From NCBI RefSeq assembly GCF_050030965.1, contig NZ_CP188297.1:1612001-1676000 (forward strand): 64,000 nucleotides of DNA, in the 5' to 3' direction. Numbering within the stretch: the stretch's first letter is position 1; each line of letters opens with the position of its first letter. Shown in pieces: positions 16,858 through 24,449 of the stretch. This DNA is from Glutamicibacter sp002979865. GTDB taxonomy: Bacteria; Actinomycetota; Actinomycetes; Actinomycetales; Micrococcaceae. The position numbers and the translations under genes were made by a program. The notes under the pieces were generated by a model. That model made no database searches and had not been told where the DNA came from. It saw only the letters and a list, made by a program, of their open reading frames with translations.

Positions 16858-17760
16858 CTACGCGCCAGCGCCGAAAGGCAAGCGCGAATCCATGTTCTGC
16901 GAATCCCAAGTCTGGCGGATCCAGCCGTGGTGGGGATCATCGCTGATCAGCCAATCGCGCACCCGCCCCGGGCCGGCCATGACGTTCAGGTAGTAGAGGT
17001 CGTATCCCGGCCCGGCCATGGCCGGACCATGCCAGCCGTAGGGGACCAGGACAACGTCCCCGGTGCGGACCTCGGCATTTACATCGATGGGGCGTTCATC
17101 CGAGGCATAAACGCGCGCGTAGCCGATGGGATCGCTTGCCGCCTCGGCGGGCATGCCCTGGGCTAGCTGCGTCTCGAAGTAGTAGATTTCCTCGAGGCTG
17201 GTTTCGCCTTCCTTCTCCTGATCATGCTTATGCGGAGGGTAGGAAGACCAGTTGCCCGCCGGAGTGATGACTTCGCAGACGATGAATCGGTCCGCTTCCA
17301 GGGCGGCCGGGGTGCCGAAGTTGTGGACCTGGCGGGAGCAGTTTCCTGCGCCGCGCAGCTCCACAGGGGTCTCTTCTGCCCTGATCAGCCGGGTCGGGTA
17401 GGACTGCTTGGCCGGGGCCAGTGCGACGGCGACCCGGCCCCCTTTGGCGGAGCTGATGGACAACGCCGTGTTGATGCCGGTGTAGAGGACATCAGCAGGT
17501 CCAGCAAAGACTGATTCGCGACCCTTGAGAACATGTTCGGTTCCTGCCATGGCGACAGTGAATGATTCGCCGCTGAGCGGGACCACGATCCGTTCTTCGC
17601 CGCAGGCCTCCAGTTCAAGTGTTTGGCCAGGGGCCAGCTCAGCTACCTTGAGTCCGGTGTGTGCCCAGCCGTCTATGGAAACGGCTGAGTCATGGGCACC
17701 GAGCGAGATGCTCCATTCTCCGTTAGCGGCCGAACCTGCAGGGTAAATCCAATCGGTCAT
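16858..17760 (-). CDS. iolB: 5-deoxy-glucuronate isomerase
   Basis: IolB converts 5-deoxy-glucuronate to 5-dehydro-2-deoxygluconate, the step between IolD and IolC. The 300-residue bicupin contains GAHDSAVSIDGWA, the DVLYTGINTALSI strand, NWSSYPPHKHDQEKEGETS with the metal-binding histidines, LEEIYYFE, and VLVPYGWHGPAMAGPGYDLYYLN near the end, all typical of IolB. ATG at 17760 has GAAAGGATC upstream. It is 33 bp downstream of the GntR/UTRA regulator on the same strand and about 5 kb from the iolC operon, so the pathway is split between two transcription units. No other iolB is visible here. Confidence 0.95.
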   Translation of the reverse strand: MTDWIYPAGSAANGEWSISLGAHDSAVSIDGWAHTGLKVAELAPGQTLELEACGEERIVVPLSGESFTVAMAGTEHVLKGRESVFAGPADVLYTGINTALSISSAKGGRVAVALAPAKQSYPTRLIRAEETPVELRGAGNCSRQVHNFGTPAALEADRFIVCEVITPAGNWSSYPPHKHDQEKEGETSLEEIYYFETQLAQGMPAEAASDPIGYARVYASDERPIDVNAEVRTGDVVLVPYGWHGPAMAGPGYDLYYLNVMAGPGRVRDWLISDDPHHGWIRQTWDSQNMDSRLPFGAGA

Positions 17761-17793
17761 CAGTCGATCCTTTCGACGGCGGGGGACAGGTGC

Positions 17794-18534
17794 CTAGCGT
17801 TGCACCAAGGTCATTTCAAAACTGTAGGCGTCTGCTCGATAAACATGGGAGCCGGTTTCCACGTTGCGCCCAGTGTCATCCACCGCGGTGCGCTGCATGG
17901 TCACCAGGGCCGAACCGGCCGCTGCGTCCAAGGTCTTGGCCTGGGCTTCATCTGCGGTCGTGGCCCCGATGCGCTGCTGGGCCAGGCGGAAGTTCACCCC
18001 TGCTTCGCGCAGGAGCTCGTAGAGGCCATGGGCCTGCAAGGACTTTTCGTCCAGCTCGACAATGTCGTCGCGAACCCAGTTCTCCATGAGGGCCAGCGGG
18101 CTGCCTCCGGCAGAACGCAGCCGGGTGAAGTGGTAGACAGAGACGTCCTTGGGCAACGAAAGAAGATCCTGGATCTCCGGCGGAGCGGGAATGTGCTCGA
18201 AGCTGAGCAGGGTGGTAGAAGGCTTCTTCCCGGCGCGCTCAAGGTCGTCATTCAGGCTGGACAGCTCAAGATGCCGGCGGATCTGGCTGGAAACAACCTG
18301 CGTTCCCACACCACGCTTGCGCACCAGCAGGCCGGACTGGACTAGGTCATCCATGGCCTTGCGAATGGTGGGCCGTGAAAGCCGCAGCCGCTGGGCCAGC
18401 TCGATTTCATTTTCCAGTCGAGTGCCCGAGGCCAGCGAACCGTCGCGGATCGCGCCTTCGATGCCTTGCGCTACCTGGTGGTAGAGGGGAATGGGCGAAG
18501 ATCGGTCGATCTTGATGCTCAGTGGTGTGCTCAC
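17794..18534 (-). CDS. GntR family (HutC/UTRA) transcriptional regulator, candidate inositol regulator
   Basis: The 246-residue protein has an N-terminal winged helix-turn-helix (PIPLYHQVAQGIEGAIRDG, then ENEIELAQRLRLSRPTIRKA, residues about 16-60) and a C-terminal UTRA ligand domain (DVSVYHFTRLRSAGGSPLAL to VYRADAYSFEMTLVQ). GTG at 18534 follows AGGAG. It is co-oriented with iolB, 33 bp upstream, so an inositol-pathway role is likely; the inositol regulator IolR of Corynebacterium is also GntR-type. The region before it has repeated GGACAA/TTGTCC sites also found near iolT and iolC, the best candidate binding sites. Regulation of iol genes by this protein is inference. Confidence 0.9.
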   Translation of the reverse strand: MSTPLSIKIDRSSPIPLYHQVAQGIEGAIRDGSLASGTRLENEIELAQRLRLSRPTIRKAMDDLVQSGLLVRKRGVGTQVVSSQIRRHLELSSLNDDLERAGKKPSTTLLSFEHIPAPPEIQDLLSLPKDVSVYHFTRLRSAGGSPLALMENWVRDDIVELDEKSLQAHGLYELLREAGVNFRLAQQRIGATTADEAQAKTLDAAAGSALVTMQRTAVDDTGRNVETGSHVYRADAYSFEMTLVQR

Positions 18535-18554
18535 AGTTGCTCCTTGCCGGCGAC

Positions 18555-18586
18555 TTTGTCATGATATGTCGCTTTGACAGGACAAA
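18555..18586. promoter_or_regulatory. Clustered TTTGTC / GACAAA half-sites in the GntR promoter
   Basis: TTTGTC (18555-18560) and GACAAA (18581-18586) form an outer inverted repeat enclosing TATGTC (18565-18570) and TTTGACAG (18573-18580). They lie 21 to 52 bp upstream of the GntR start, where an autoregulatory site would be expected. Confidence 0.45.
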
Positions 18587-18724
18587 CTATATATGAAAGT
18601 TCATGATTTGGGCATCCTTTGGCTGGAAATCCATTCATTCCAAAGCATTCTCCACGCTAGTTGGTGATCCCCAGCGGTGTTGCCAACCGCGGGGTTCGAG
18701 TCAGAGATGAGGTCCGACAAGGGG

Positions 18725-18753
18725 AATTGGACAACAGGTTTGATTGTCCAATT
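18725..18753. promoter_or_regulatory. Perfect inverted repeat AATTGGACAA-N9-TTGTCCAATT
   Basis: Two 10-bp arms (18725-18734 and 18744-18753) match perfectly around a 9-bp spacer, followed immediately by a third TTGTCC at 18752-18757. The length and spacing suit a dimeric or tetrameric regulator. It could serve the GntR/iolB unit to the left, the Gfo/Idh unit to the right, or both. Confidence 0.65.
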
Positions 18754-18812
18754 GTCCTGATAAGAAATTCGGCAGATTCCATTGCCCGAGGATTCCAGTG
18801 GCACATATGGTT

Positions 18813-18830
18813 TTTTGGAACGGTCCAAGA
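18813..18830. promoter_or_regulatory. LacI-type operator upstream of Gfo/Idh gene
   Basis: TTTTGGAACGGTCCAAGA has a TTGGA-N4-TCCAA near-palindrome around a central CG and sits 65 bp before the start at 18895. The second gene of that operon encodes a LacI regulator (20109-21122), the probable binder. It resembles the 2053-2070 operator in its outer arms. Confidence 0.6.
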
Positions 18831-18894
18831 CTTGAGGCGAGCCGCGGCGGCCACAGAGAATCACGGCGTTAAACGCCGCAGACAGGAGAACATC

Positions 18895-20103
18895 ATGAAT
18901 GAACAGCGCAGCATCGGCGTGGGGCTGATCTCGGTGGGATGGATGGGCAAGCTGCACGCTCGCGCCTACAGTTCGGTGCCCTATGCTTATCCAGAGCTGG
19001 GCATCAAGCCAAGACTGGTCATAGCCGCGGACACCGAACAGTCGCGAGTCGACTTCGCGATCTCAACACTGGGCTTCGAGCGCGGAACACTGGACTACCA
19101 CCAGGTACTAGCCGATCCCGAGGTGGATGTCGTCTCGATTTGCGCTCCGAACTTCCTGCACGCCGACATGGCGATCGCCGCAGCAGAGGCCGGCAAGCAC
19201 TTCTGGATCGAAAAGCCCGCCGGTCGAAGCCTTGCCGAAACGCAGGCTATCGAGCAAGCCGCCATCCGCAATGGCGTGGTCACCTCGGTCGGGTTCAACT
19301 ACCGGCATGCGCCAGCTATCGCACGCGCCCGCCAGCTGGTGCAAGAAGGCCGGCTGGGATCCATCACGAATGTCCGCGCCAGCTTCCTTGCCGGATATGC
19401 GGCAGACCCCCGGGCCGCTTTATCGTGGCGCTTCAACCGGGAGCTGGCCGGCAGCGGGGTGCTTGCTGACCTGTTCAGCCATGCAGCTGATCTATGCAGC
19501 CATGTTGTCGGCCCCATCCAGGGTATTTCCGCATCCACCAATGTCATGATTCCGTCCCGGCCGAAACTATCCATGGGCCAGGGCACGCACTTCGACCTGA
19601 TCGAAGGCGGTGACCAAGGTGAAGTCGAGAATGAGGATTACGCCGCAGCGTTGGTGCGTTTCAGCCCAGAAGGCGTGGCGGACCGCGCGATCGGAACTAT
19701 CGAGGCATCCCGGGTGGCTGTGGGACCGCAGTGCGGTTACCGGCTGGAAATCTACGGCACGGAAGGTTCGGTCAAGTGGGATTTTGAACGCATGAATGAA
19801 CTGGAAGTCGTGCTCGGTCGAGACAACGAAGAACAGGGATTCACGACGGTGATCGGCTCGCCAAAGCATGGCGAATACTCCCGGTTCCAGCCAGGCCCAG
19901 GGAACGCGATGGGCTTTGACGACCTCAAGACCATCGAGGCCAAGAAGTTCCTGCTGGCTGTCGCCGGTGGCGAGAAAACGAACTCCACCATCGCCGATGC
20001 GGTGGCGGCAGCCGCAGTGGTCGAAGCGGCCGAAGCATCTGCCGCAAGCGGCACGTGGCAGGCGCTGGATGAGCCGGTGCGCGCTGCGAGTGTGCAATAC
20101 TGA
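18895..20103 (+). CDS. Gfo/Idh/MocA family oxidoreductase
   Basis: The 402-residue protein carries a Rossmann loop GLISVGWMGKLHARAY near residues 10-25, the EKPAGRS motif near residue 107 and a GFNYRHAPAIARARQL segment. The C-terminal domain includes SWRFNRELAGSGVLADLFSH and DLCSHVVG, typical of the longer Gfo/Idh proteins acting on sugars or sugar acids. ATG at 18895 follows AGGAG; a longer reading has no ribosome-binding site. It is the first gene of a unit with a LacI gene five bases downstream and a sugar ABC transporter after that, suggesting the substrate is imported by that transporter. The specific substrate is unknown. Confidence 0.9.
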   Translation: MNEQRSIGVGLISVGWMGKLHARAYSSVPYAYPELGIKPRLVIAADTEQSRVDFAISTLGFERGTLDYHQVLADPEVDVVSICAPNFLHADMAIAAAEAGKHFWIEKPAGRSLAETQAIEQAAIRNGVVTSVGFNYRHAPAIARARQLVQEGRLGSITNVRASFLAGYAADPRAALSWRFNRELAGSGVLADLFSHAADLCSHVVGPIQGISASTNVMIPSRPKLSMGQGTHFDLIEGGDQGEVENEDYAAALVRFSPEGVADRAIGTIEASRVAVGPQCGYRLEIYGTEGSVKWDFERMNELEVVLGRDNEEQGFTTVIGSPKHGEYSRFQPGPGNAMGFDDLKTIEAKKFLLAVAGGEKTNSTIADAVAAAAVVEAAEASAASGTWQALDEPVRAASVQY

Positions 20104-20108
20104 CCGCC

Positions 20109-21122
20109 ATGCCTGACTCGTCGCGCCGCCGCCCCACGATCCGGGACGTCGCCAAGCATGCCGGGGTCTCAAAATCCTTGGTCTCCCTGGTGCTCTCGGA
20201 TCCTAGCAAGGTCAGTTCGATGCGGCGTTCGCTGGTCGAGGACTCCATCCGCGAGTTGGGCTATCAGCCCAACCTGGCAGCGCGCTCGCTTTCGGCCGAG
20301 AACCGGCATGCCATTGGCGTCGTCCTGGGGGAACTGCATAATCCCTGGGTTCTGAGCGTCGCGGAAGTGGTGCGCGAACAGTTGCAAGCAGCAGGGCTTG
20401 ACGTGCTGTTCAGTGCGGCCGCGATCCACGACGGGCAGGGCGTTGGGCCCGCGGAACTGCAGACCTTGCGCGATTTGCGGGTCAGCGGAATCCTCGTCGT
20501 CGGATCAGCCGATGACGCAGTCAGCTTCGAAGCCGCCTTGGGTGAGACTCCCGCTGTATTTGTTGGCGGCGGGAGCCAGGCCCAATCAGGCACTGGCGCG
20601 GTTTCGGTTAATGATGAGCAGGGCTTCGGCATGGTGGTTGACCACTTGGTCGATTGCGGAAATGCGCGGATTACCCATATAGCCGGTGGCGCTGGTCCGG
20701 TTTCTGCGACGCGCGAAGCTGCCTATCATCGGGCGATGCTGCGCCATGGCTTGCGCCAGCATGTACAGGTGGTGGAAGCCGGGCCAACGATTCAGGCCGG
20801 GCATGAAGCCGTAGCGCGGTTGCTGGCCTCGGGAGCACGGCCTGAATCGCTGGCTTGTTTCAATGATCTTTCCGCCATTGGGGCGCTGCAGGCTCTGGAT
20901 GAGGCTGGCGTGTCTGCGGCGGTGACTGGCTACGACAATATTTCCCTATCGTCGCTGGGAAGAATTTCGCTGACCAGCATCGGCTCGGATTCGGAAGATC
21001 TCGGTCGCAGCAGCGTGCGGCTGCTGCTCCAATTGATGCGGAATCCGGAAGGAAAATTTGCACGTCAGTTGATGATTCCACCGCGGCTTATCGTGCGCTC
21101 CTCGTCGCAGCTGCACCGTTGA
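20109..21122 (+). CDS. LacI family transcriptional regulator
   Basis: This 337-residue repressor starts five bases after the Gfo/Idh stop, so the two are co-transcribed. The helix-turn-helix reads PTIRDVAKHAGVSKSLVSL (residues about 8-26), the hinge LGYQPNLAARSLSA, and the sensor begins IGVVLGELHNPW. The C-terminal part is slightly shorter than usual but keeps the VTGYDNISLSSLG motif. Likely targets are its own operon through 18813-18830 and perhaps the ABC transporter starting at 21332. The ligand is unknown. Confidence 0.92.
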   Translation: MPDSSRRRPTIRDVAKHAGVSKSLVSLVLSDPSKVSSMRRSLVEDSIRELGYQPNLAARSLSAENRHAIGVVLGELHNPWVLSVAEVVREQLQAAGLDVLFSAAAIHDGQGVGPAELQTLRDLRVSGILVVGSADDAVSFEAALGETPAVFVGGGSQAQSGTGAVSVNDEQGFGMVVDHLVDCGNARITHIAGGAGPVSATREAAYHRAMLRHGLRQHVQVVEAGPTIQAGHEAVARLLASGARPESLACFNDLSAIGALQALDEAGVSAAVTGYDNISLSSLGRISLTSIGSDSEDLGRSSVRLLLQLMRNPEGKFARQLMIPPRLIVRSSSQLHR

Positions 21123-21188
21123 ACCCTGTGAAAGCGGCGTTTCGCCGTGCTTGTCGAGGTCGGCAAATTACTCGTCTTCACATCCTTA

Positions 21189-21198
21189 TGTCTTAACA
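21189..21198 (+). promoter_or_regulatory. TGTCTTAACA element upstream of the ABC operon
   Basis: TGTCTTAACA agrees with the KGWCHTRACA consensus I recall for the GntR-type inositol regulator IolR of Corynebacterium glutamicum. An inverted CTTAACAA/TTGTTAAG pair (21192-21199 and 21266-21273) spans the promoter. Assignment to an inositol regulator is tentative. Confidence 0.35.
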
Positions 21199-21242
21199 AA
21201 GTCTTGACGGATCGCTTTTCGTCACGCACACTTTAGGCATCT

Positions 21243-21258
21243 TGTGATTCAAGTCACG
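21243..21258. promoter_or_regulatory. CRP/GlxR-like site
   Basis: TGTGATTCAAGTCACG fits the CRP-family pattern TGTGA-N6-TCACA with one mismatch at the last base. It lies about 75 bp before the substrate-binding-protein start at 21332, consistent with cAMP-dependent control of sugar uptake by a Crp/GlxR homologue. Confidence 0.6.
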
Positions 21259-21331
21259 GAACATCTTGTTAAGGCGGCCCGCCCCAGGGGACAATCGGGG
21301 TGCGCCGGGGATTCCTGAAGGGGAAACGAAT

Positions 21332-22327
21332 ATGGGAAAGCCAATTTGGCGCAAACTCGCAATCACGCTCGCCATCATTCCAGCATTGGGGCTGGCGGCT
21401 TGCTCGTCCACTGGCGGGCGTGCACCGGAACCGGAAAGCAATGCCGGTGGCGGTGCGGTGGCGGCTACTGACCGCATCAAAATCGCGGTCATCACCCACG
21501 CGGCTCCAGGAGATACCTTCTGGGACATTCTTAGAAAGGGCGCTGAAGAAGCTTCGGCCAAGGACAACGTAGAACTCCAGTATCTGAGTGATCCTGATGG
21601 CGGACGCCAGTCCCAGCTGATCGAGCAGGCTATTGACCAGGGCGTCGACGGCATCGCCGTGACCCTGGCCAAGCCCGACGCCATGGCTGGAGCGCTAGGC
21701 AAGGCTGCCGATGCCGGGATCCCCATTGTCAGCTTGAATGCCGGTGAAGCCCGATTCAAGGATCTCGGAGCATTTGCCCACTTCGGTTCCAATGAGCAGC
21801 TTGCAGGCCAGGCCGCTGGCGAAAAGCTGAAGGAGGCGGGAATCAAGAAGCCGATATGCGTCATCCAGGAACAGGGGCACGTTGGGCTTGAAGCACGTTG
21901 CGCCGGCGTGAAGAAAATCGTCCCAGACACCGAAATACTCTACGTGCAGGGCACTGACATGACCCAGGTTGAATCAACGGCAACCGCAAAGCTCCAAGCC
22001 GATAAGCAAGCCGACGCGATCATCGGCCTGGGCGCACCCATCACGATGACACTGCTCAAGGCTAAAGCCACGGCGAAGTCCGAGGTCGAGGTAGCTTCCT
22101 TCGACATGAACTCGCAGTTGGTTGAAGAAATCACCAAGGGCAATGTGATGTTCACCGTTGACCAGCAGCCTTGGTTGCAGGGCTACATGGCAGTTGATGC
22201 GCTGTGGCAGAACAACCGTGGCGGCTTCACCATCGGCGGTGGACAGGCGACGTTGACCGGCCCGGCTGTTGTAGACAAAGCCGTCGCTGAGCAAATTACC
22301 AGTTTCGCCCAAGAAGGCGTCCGCTAG
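21332..22327 (+). CDS. Sugar ABC transporter substrate-binding lipoprotein
   Basis: A 331-residue extracytoplasmic binding protein of the ribose/fructose/inositol class. It has a lipoprotein signal peptide with lipobox LAAC and the lipidated cysteine at residue 24, then a Ser/Gly/Glu linker, and KIAVITHAAPGDTFWDILRKG, where family members start their first lobe. Other landmarks: EQAIDQGVDGIAVTLAKPD and FGSNEQLAGQAAGEKL. ATG at 21332 follows GAAGGGGA. It precedes permease and ATPase genes (order as in frcBCA). A strong hairpin between it and the permease gene probably raises its expression over the membrane parts. The ligand is not evident; a cyclitol or pentose/hexose is expected. Confidence 0.9.
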   Translation: MGKPIWRKLAITLAIIPALGLAACSSTGGRAPEPESNAGGGAVAATDRIKIAVITHAAPGDTFWDILRKGAEEASAKDNVELQYLSDPDGGRQSQLIEQAIDQGVDGIAVTLAKPDAMAGALGKAADAGIPIVSLNAGEARFKDLGAFAHFGSNEQLAGQAAGEKLKEAGIKKPICVIQEQGHVGLEARCAGVKKIVPDTEILYVQGTDMTQVESTATAKLQADKQADAIIGLGAPITMTLLKAKATAKSEVEVASFDMNSQLVEEITKGNVMFTVDQQPWLQGYMAVDALWQNNRGGFTIGGGQATLTGPAVVDKAVAEQITSFAQEGVR

Positions 22328-22342
22328 CCACATCCCCTCGGC

Positions 22343-22379
22343 GCGCGCCTGATCTGCCGGTAGCGGCGATCCGGCGCGC
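22343..22379 (+). terminator. Intercistronic hairpin after the binding-protein gene
   Basis: GCGCGCC, GATC and GCCG on the left pair with CGGC, GATC and GGCGCGC on the right around a GTAG loop, about 15 bp with one mismatch and one bulge. Located between the binding-protein stop and the permease start, it probably acts as partial terminator or 3' stabiliser. Confidence 0.6.
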
Positions 22380-22402
22380 AGCCTGGACACGGAGGAAATC
22401 CC

Positions 22403-23467
22403 ATGTCATCTATAACAGCTTCACCCTCTCAAAAGAGAAAATCTCCGGCTCTGGACGAGCGCGTCGGCAAGAAAAGCGCATTGTCGATCCTTCTGGGCCG
22501 TCCGGAGATCGGTGCTCTCGTGGGCGCCATCGCCCTCTTCGTATTCTTCGCCGTCGTCGCTCCGGTCTTCCTGGCCCCCGCATCCTTGGCCACCGTCCTC
22601 TATGGGGCTTCGACCATCGGCATCATGGCCGTTGGCGTGTCACTGCTGATGATCGGTGGCGAGTTTGATCTATCCACCGGTGTGGCCGTCATTTCTTCGG
22701 CGCTCAGTGCATCGATGATCTCCTGGTACTTCGGTCTCAACGTCTGGGTCGGCATTGCCTTGGCCCTGGTCGTCTCGCTGCTGATCGGTTTCATCAACGG
22801 AATCATCCTGATCAAGACCAAGCTGCCATCCTTCATCGTGACGCTGGCCAGTTTCTTGATGCTCACCGGCCTGAATCTGGGCCTGACGCGAGCCATTGGC
22901 GGCTCGGTGTCCTCTCCATCTATTGCGGATATCGAAGGATTCCAGAGCGCAAAGGCGGTCTTTGCCTCTTCAGTCAATATCGCCGGGATCGACGTCAAGA
23001 TCACCGTGTTCATCTGGATCGCCATGGTGATCATCGCTTCCTGGATCTTGCTCCGAACCAAGATCGGGAACTGGATCTTCGCCGTAGGCGGGGATGAGAA
23101 GGCCGCTCGCGCCGTCGGCGTTCCAGTGGTCCGCACCAAGATCGGACTCTTCATGGCCGTTGGATTCTGCGGCTGGGTGCTGGGCATGCACAACCTCTTC
23201 GCCTTTGACTCGGTGCAGTCCGGCGAAGGCATCGGCAATGAATTCCTCTACATCATTGCCGCGGTCATCGGCGGCTGCCTGCTCACCGGCGGTTACGGTT
23301 CAGCCATTGGCGGCGCTATCGGGGCGTTCATTTTCGGCATGGCGAACAAGGGCATCGTGTACGCGGAATGGAATCCGGACTGGTTCAAGTTCTTCCTTGG
23401 CCTGATGCTGCTCTTGGCTACGGTGGTCAACATCGTGGTGAAAAAGCGTGCGGAATCCAGCAAGTAG
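22403..23467 (+). CDS. Sugar ABC transporter permease (RbsC/FrcC type)
   Basis: A 354-residue polytopic membrane protein with eight to ten hydrophobic segments. It shows the branched-chain/ribose permease signature region LLMIGGEFDLSTGVAVISSALSAS near residues 75-98 and the conserved cytoplasmic loop AVGGDEKAARAVGVPVVRTK near residue 225, which contacts the ATPase. GGAGGAAA precedes ATG at 22403. The gene follows the binding protein and precedes the ATPase by 19 bp. It forms the transmembrane channel, probably as a homodimer. Confidence 0.92.
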   Translation: MSSITASPSQKRKSPALDERVGKKSALSILLGRPEIGALVGAIALFVFFAVVAPVFLAPASLATVLYGASTIGIMAVGVSLLMIGGEFDLSTGVAVISSALSASMISWYFGLNVWVGIALALVVSLLIGFINGIILIKTKLPSFIVTLASFLMLTGLNLGLTRAIGGSVSSPSIADIEGFQSAKAVFASSVNIAGIDVKITVFIWIAMVIIASWILLRTKIGNWIFAVGGDEKAARAVGVPVVRTKIGLFMAVGFCGWVLGMHNLFAFDSVQSGEGIGNEFLYIIAAVIGGCLLTGGYGSAIGGAIGAFIFGMANKGIVYAEWNPDWFKFFLGLMLLLATVVNIVVKKRAESSK

Positions 23468-23486
23468 GAAGCCAAGGACAAAAATC

Positions 23487-24380
23487 ATGAAGACTCGCAA
23501 GAATAAGAAGACCGAAGACCTGCTCGAGAAGCTCGAGCCCAAGATCAGCGACAACCTGCTGACCCTCAAGGGAGTTGGCAAGCACTACGGAAGCATCATC
23601 GCCCTGCGCGGTGTCGACATGGTGGTGGATCCGGGCAAGGTCACCTGCGTTCTCGGGGATAACGGCGCCGGCAAGTCCACGCTGATCAAGATCATCGCCG
23701 GCTTGCACCAGCACGATGAAGGAGAGTTCAGTTTGCATGGCTCGGCCATCAAGCTCAAGAGTCCCCGCGTCGCACTGGATGCCGGCATCGCCGCGGTGTA
23801 CCAGGACCTGGCGGTCGTTCCTTTGATGCCGATCTGGCGCAACTTCTTCCTCGGCTCGGAACTGACCACCGGGGTTGGGCTGTTCAAGAAGCTTGATGTG
23901 CAGAAAATGAAGGACATCACCAAGCAGGAGCTCTCCGACATGGGCATTGATCTGCGTGACGTCGAGCAGCCGATCGGCCAGCTGTCCGGCGGTGAACGCC
24001 AGTGCGTAGCCATCGCTCGCGCGGTATATTTCGGAGCCAAGGTCCTGATCCTCGATGAGCCTACCGCCGCCTTGGGCGTCAAGCAGTCCGGCGTGGTGCT
24101 GCGCTACATCCTCCAGGCGCGCGACCGCGGGTTGGGTGTCATCTTCATTACGCACAACCCGCATCACGCGTATCCGGTAGGGGACTCGTTCCTGTTGCTG
24201 AAACGCGGCCGCTCCATCGGGTACTACTCGAAGTCGGAAATCACCGTCGAAGAGCTGACCGCCCAGATGGCCGGTGGCGCTGAACTCGCTGAACTGGCTC
24301 ATGAGCTTGAACAGCTTGGTGGACATGATGAAGAGCTGGCAGAGGCAGAGGCGGGCGCGAACTCTCAAGCAACAGCCTGA
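23487..24380 (+). CDS. Sugar ABC transporter ATP-binding protein, single nucleotide-binding domain (FrcA type)
   Basis: A 297-residue ATPase with one complete domain: Walker A GDNGAGKST near residue 63, Q-loop VYQDLAV, signature LSGGERQ, Walker B VLILDEPTAALG and a THN switch histidine. RbsA/XylG-type partners of such permeases usually have two domains; single-domain versions occur in Frc-type systems. It carries an unusual lysine-rich N-terminal extension (MKTRKNKKTEDLLEKLE) and an acidic, alanine-rich C-terminal tail of about 40 residues. ATG at 23487 with AAGGA upstream is preferred to a start inside the permease gene. A 22-bp hairpin terminator follows. Confidence 0.92.
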   Translation: MKTRKNKKTEDLLEKLEPKISDNLLTLKGVGKHYGSIIALRGVDMVVDPGKVTCVLGDNGAGKSTLIKIIAGLHQHDEGEFSLHGSAIKLKSPRVALDAGIAAVYQDLAVVPLMPIWRNFFLGSELTTGVGLFKKLDVQKMKDITKQELSDMGIDLRDVEQPIGQLSGGERQCVAIARAVYFGAKVLILDEPTAALGVKQSGVVLRYILQARDRGLGVIFITHNPHHAYPVGDSFLLLKRGRSIGYYSKSEITVEELTAQMAGGAELAELAHELEQLGGHDEELAEAEAGANSQATA

Positions 24381-24388
24381 CCCAACCG

Positions 24389-24440
24389 CAGCTAAGGCCT
24401 GGGCTTCTTCGCGATGGTGAAGAAGCCCAGGCCTTAGCTG
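24389..24440. terminator. Perfect 22-bp hairpin between convergent operons
   Basis: A 22-bp perfect stem (24389-24410 with 24419-24440) begins CAGCTAAGGCC and encloses an 8-nt loop. It separates the ABC operon from the convergent dehydrogenase gene and can act in both directions; no T-run follows. Confidence 0.85.
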
Positions 24441-24449
24441 TCCCAGTGC

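Larger units (their letters stand above)
18535..18894. other. Divergent regulatory region between GntR regulator and Gfo/Idh gene
   Basis: This 360-bp AT-rich gap contains no gene. From left to right: the AGGAG leader of the GntR gene, clustered TGTC/GACA half-sites at 18555-18586, the long inverted repeat at 18725-18753 plus another TTGTCC at 18752-18757, the LacI-type near-palindrome at 18813-18830, and AGGAG before 18895. Confidence 0.6.
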
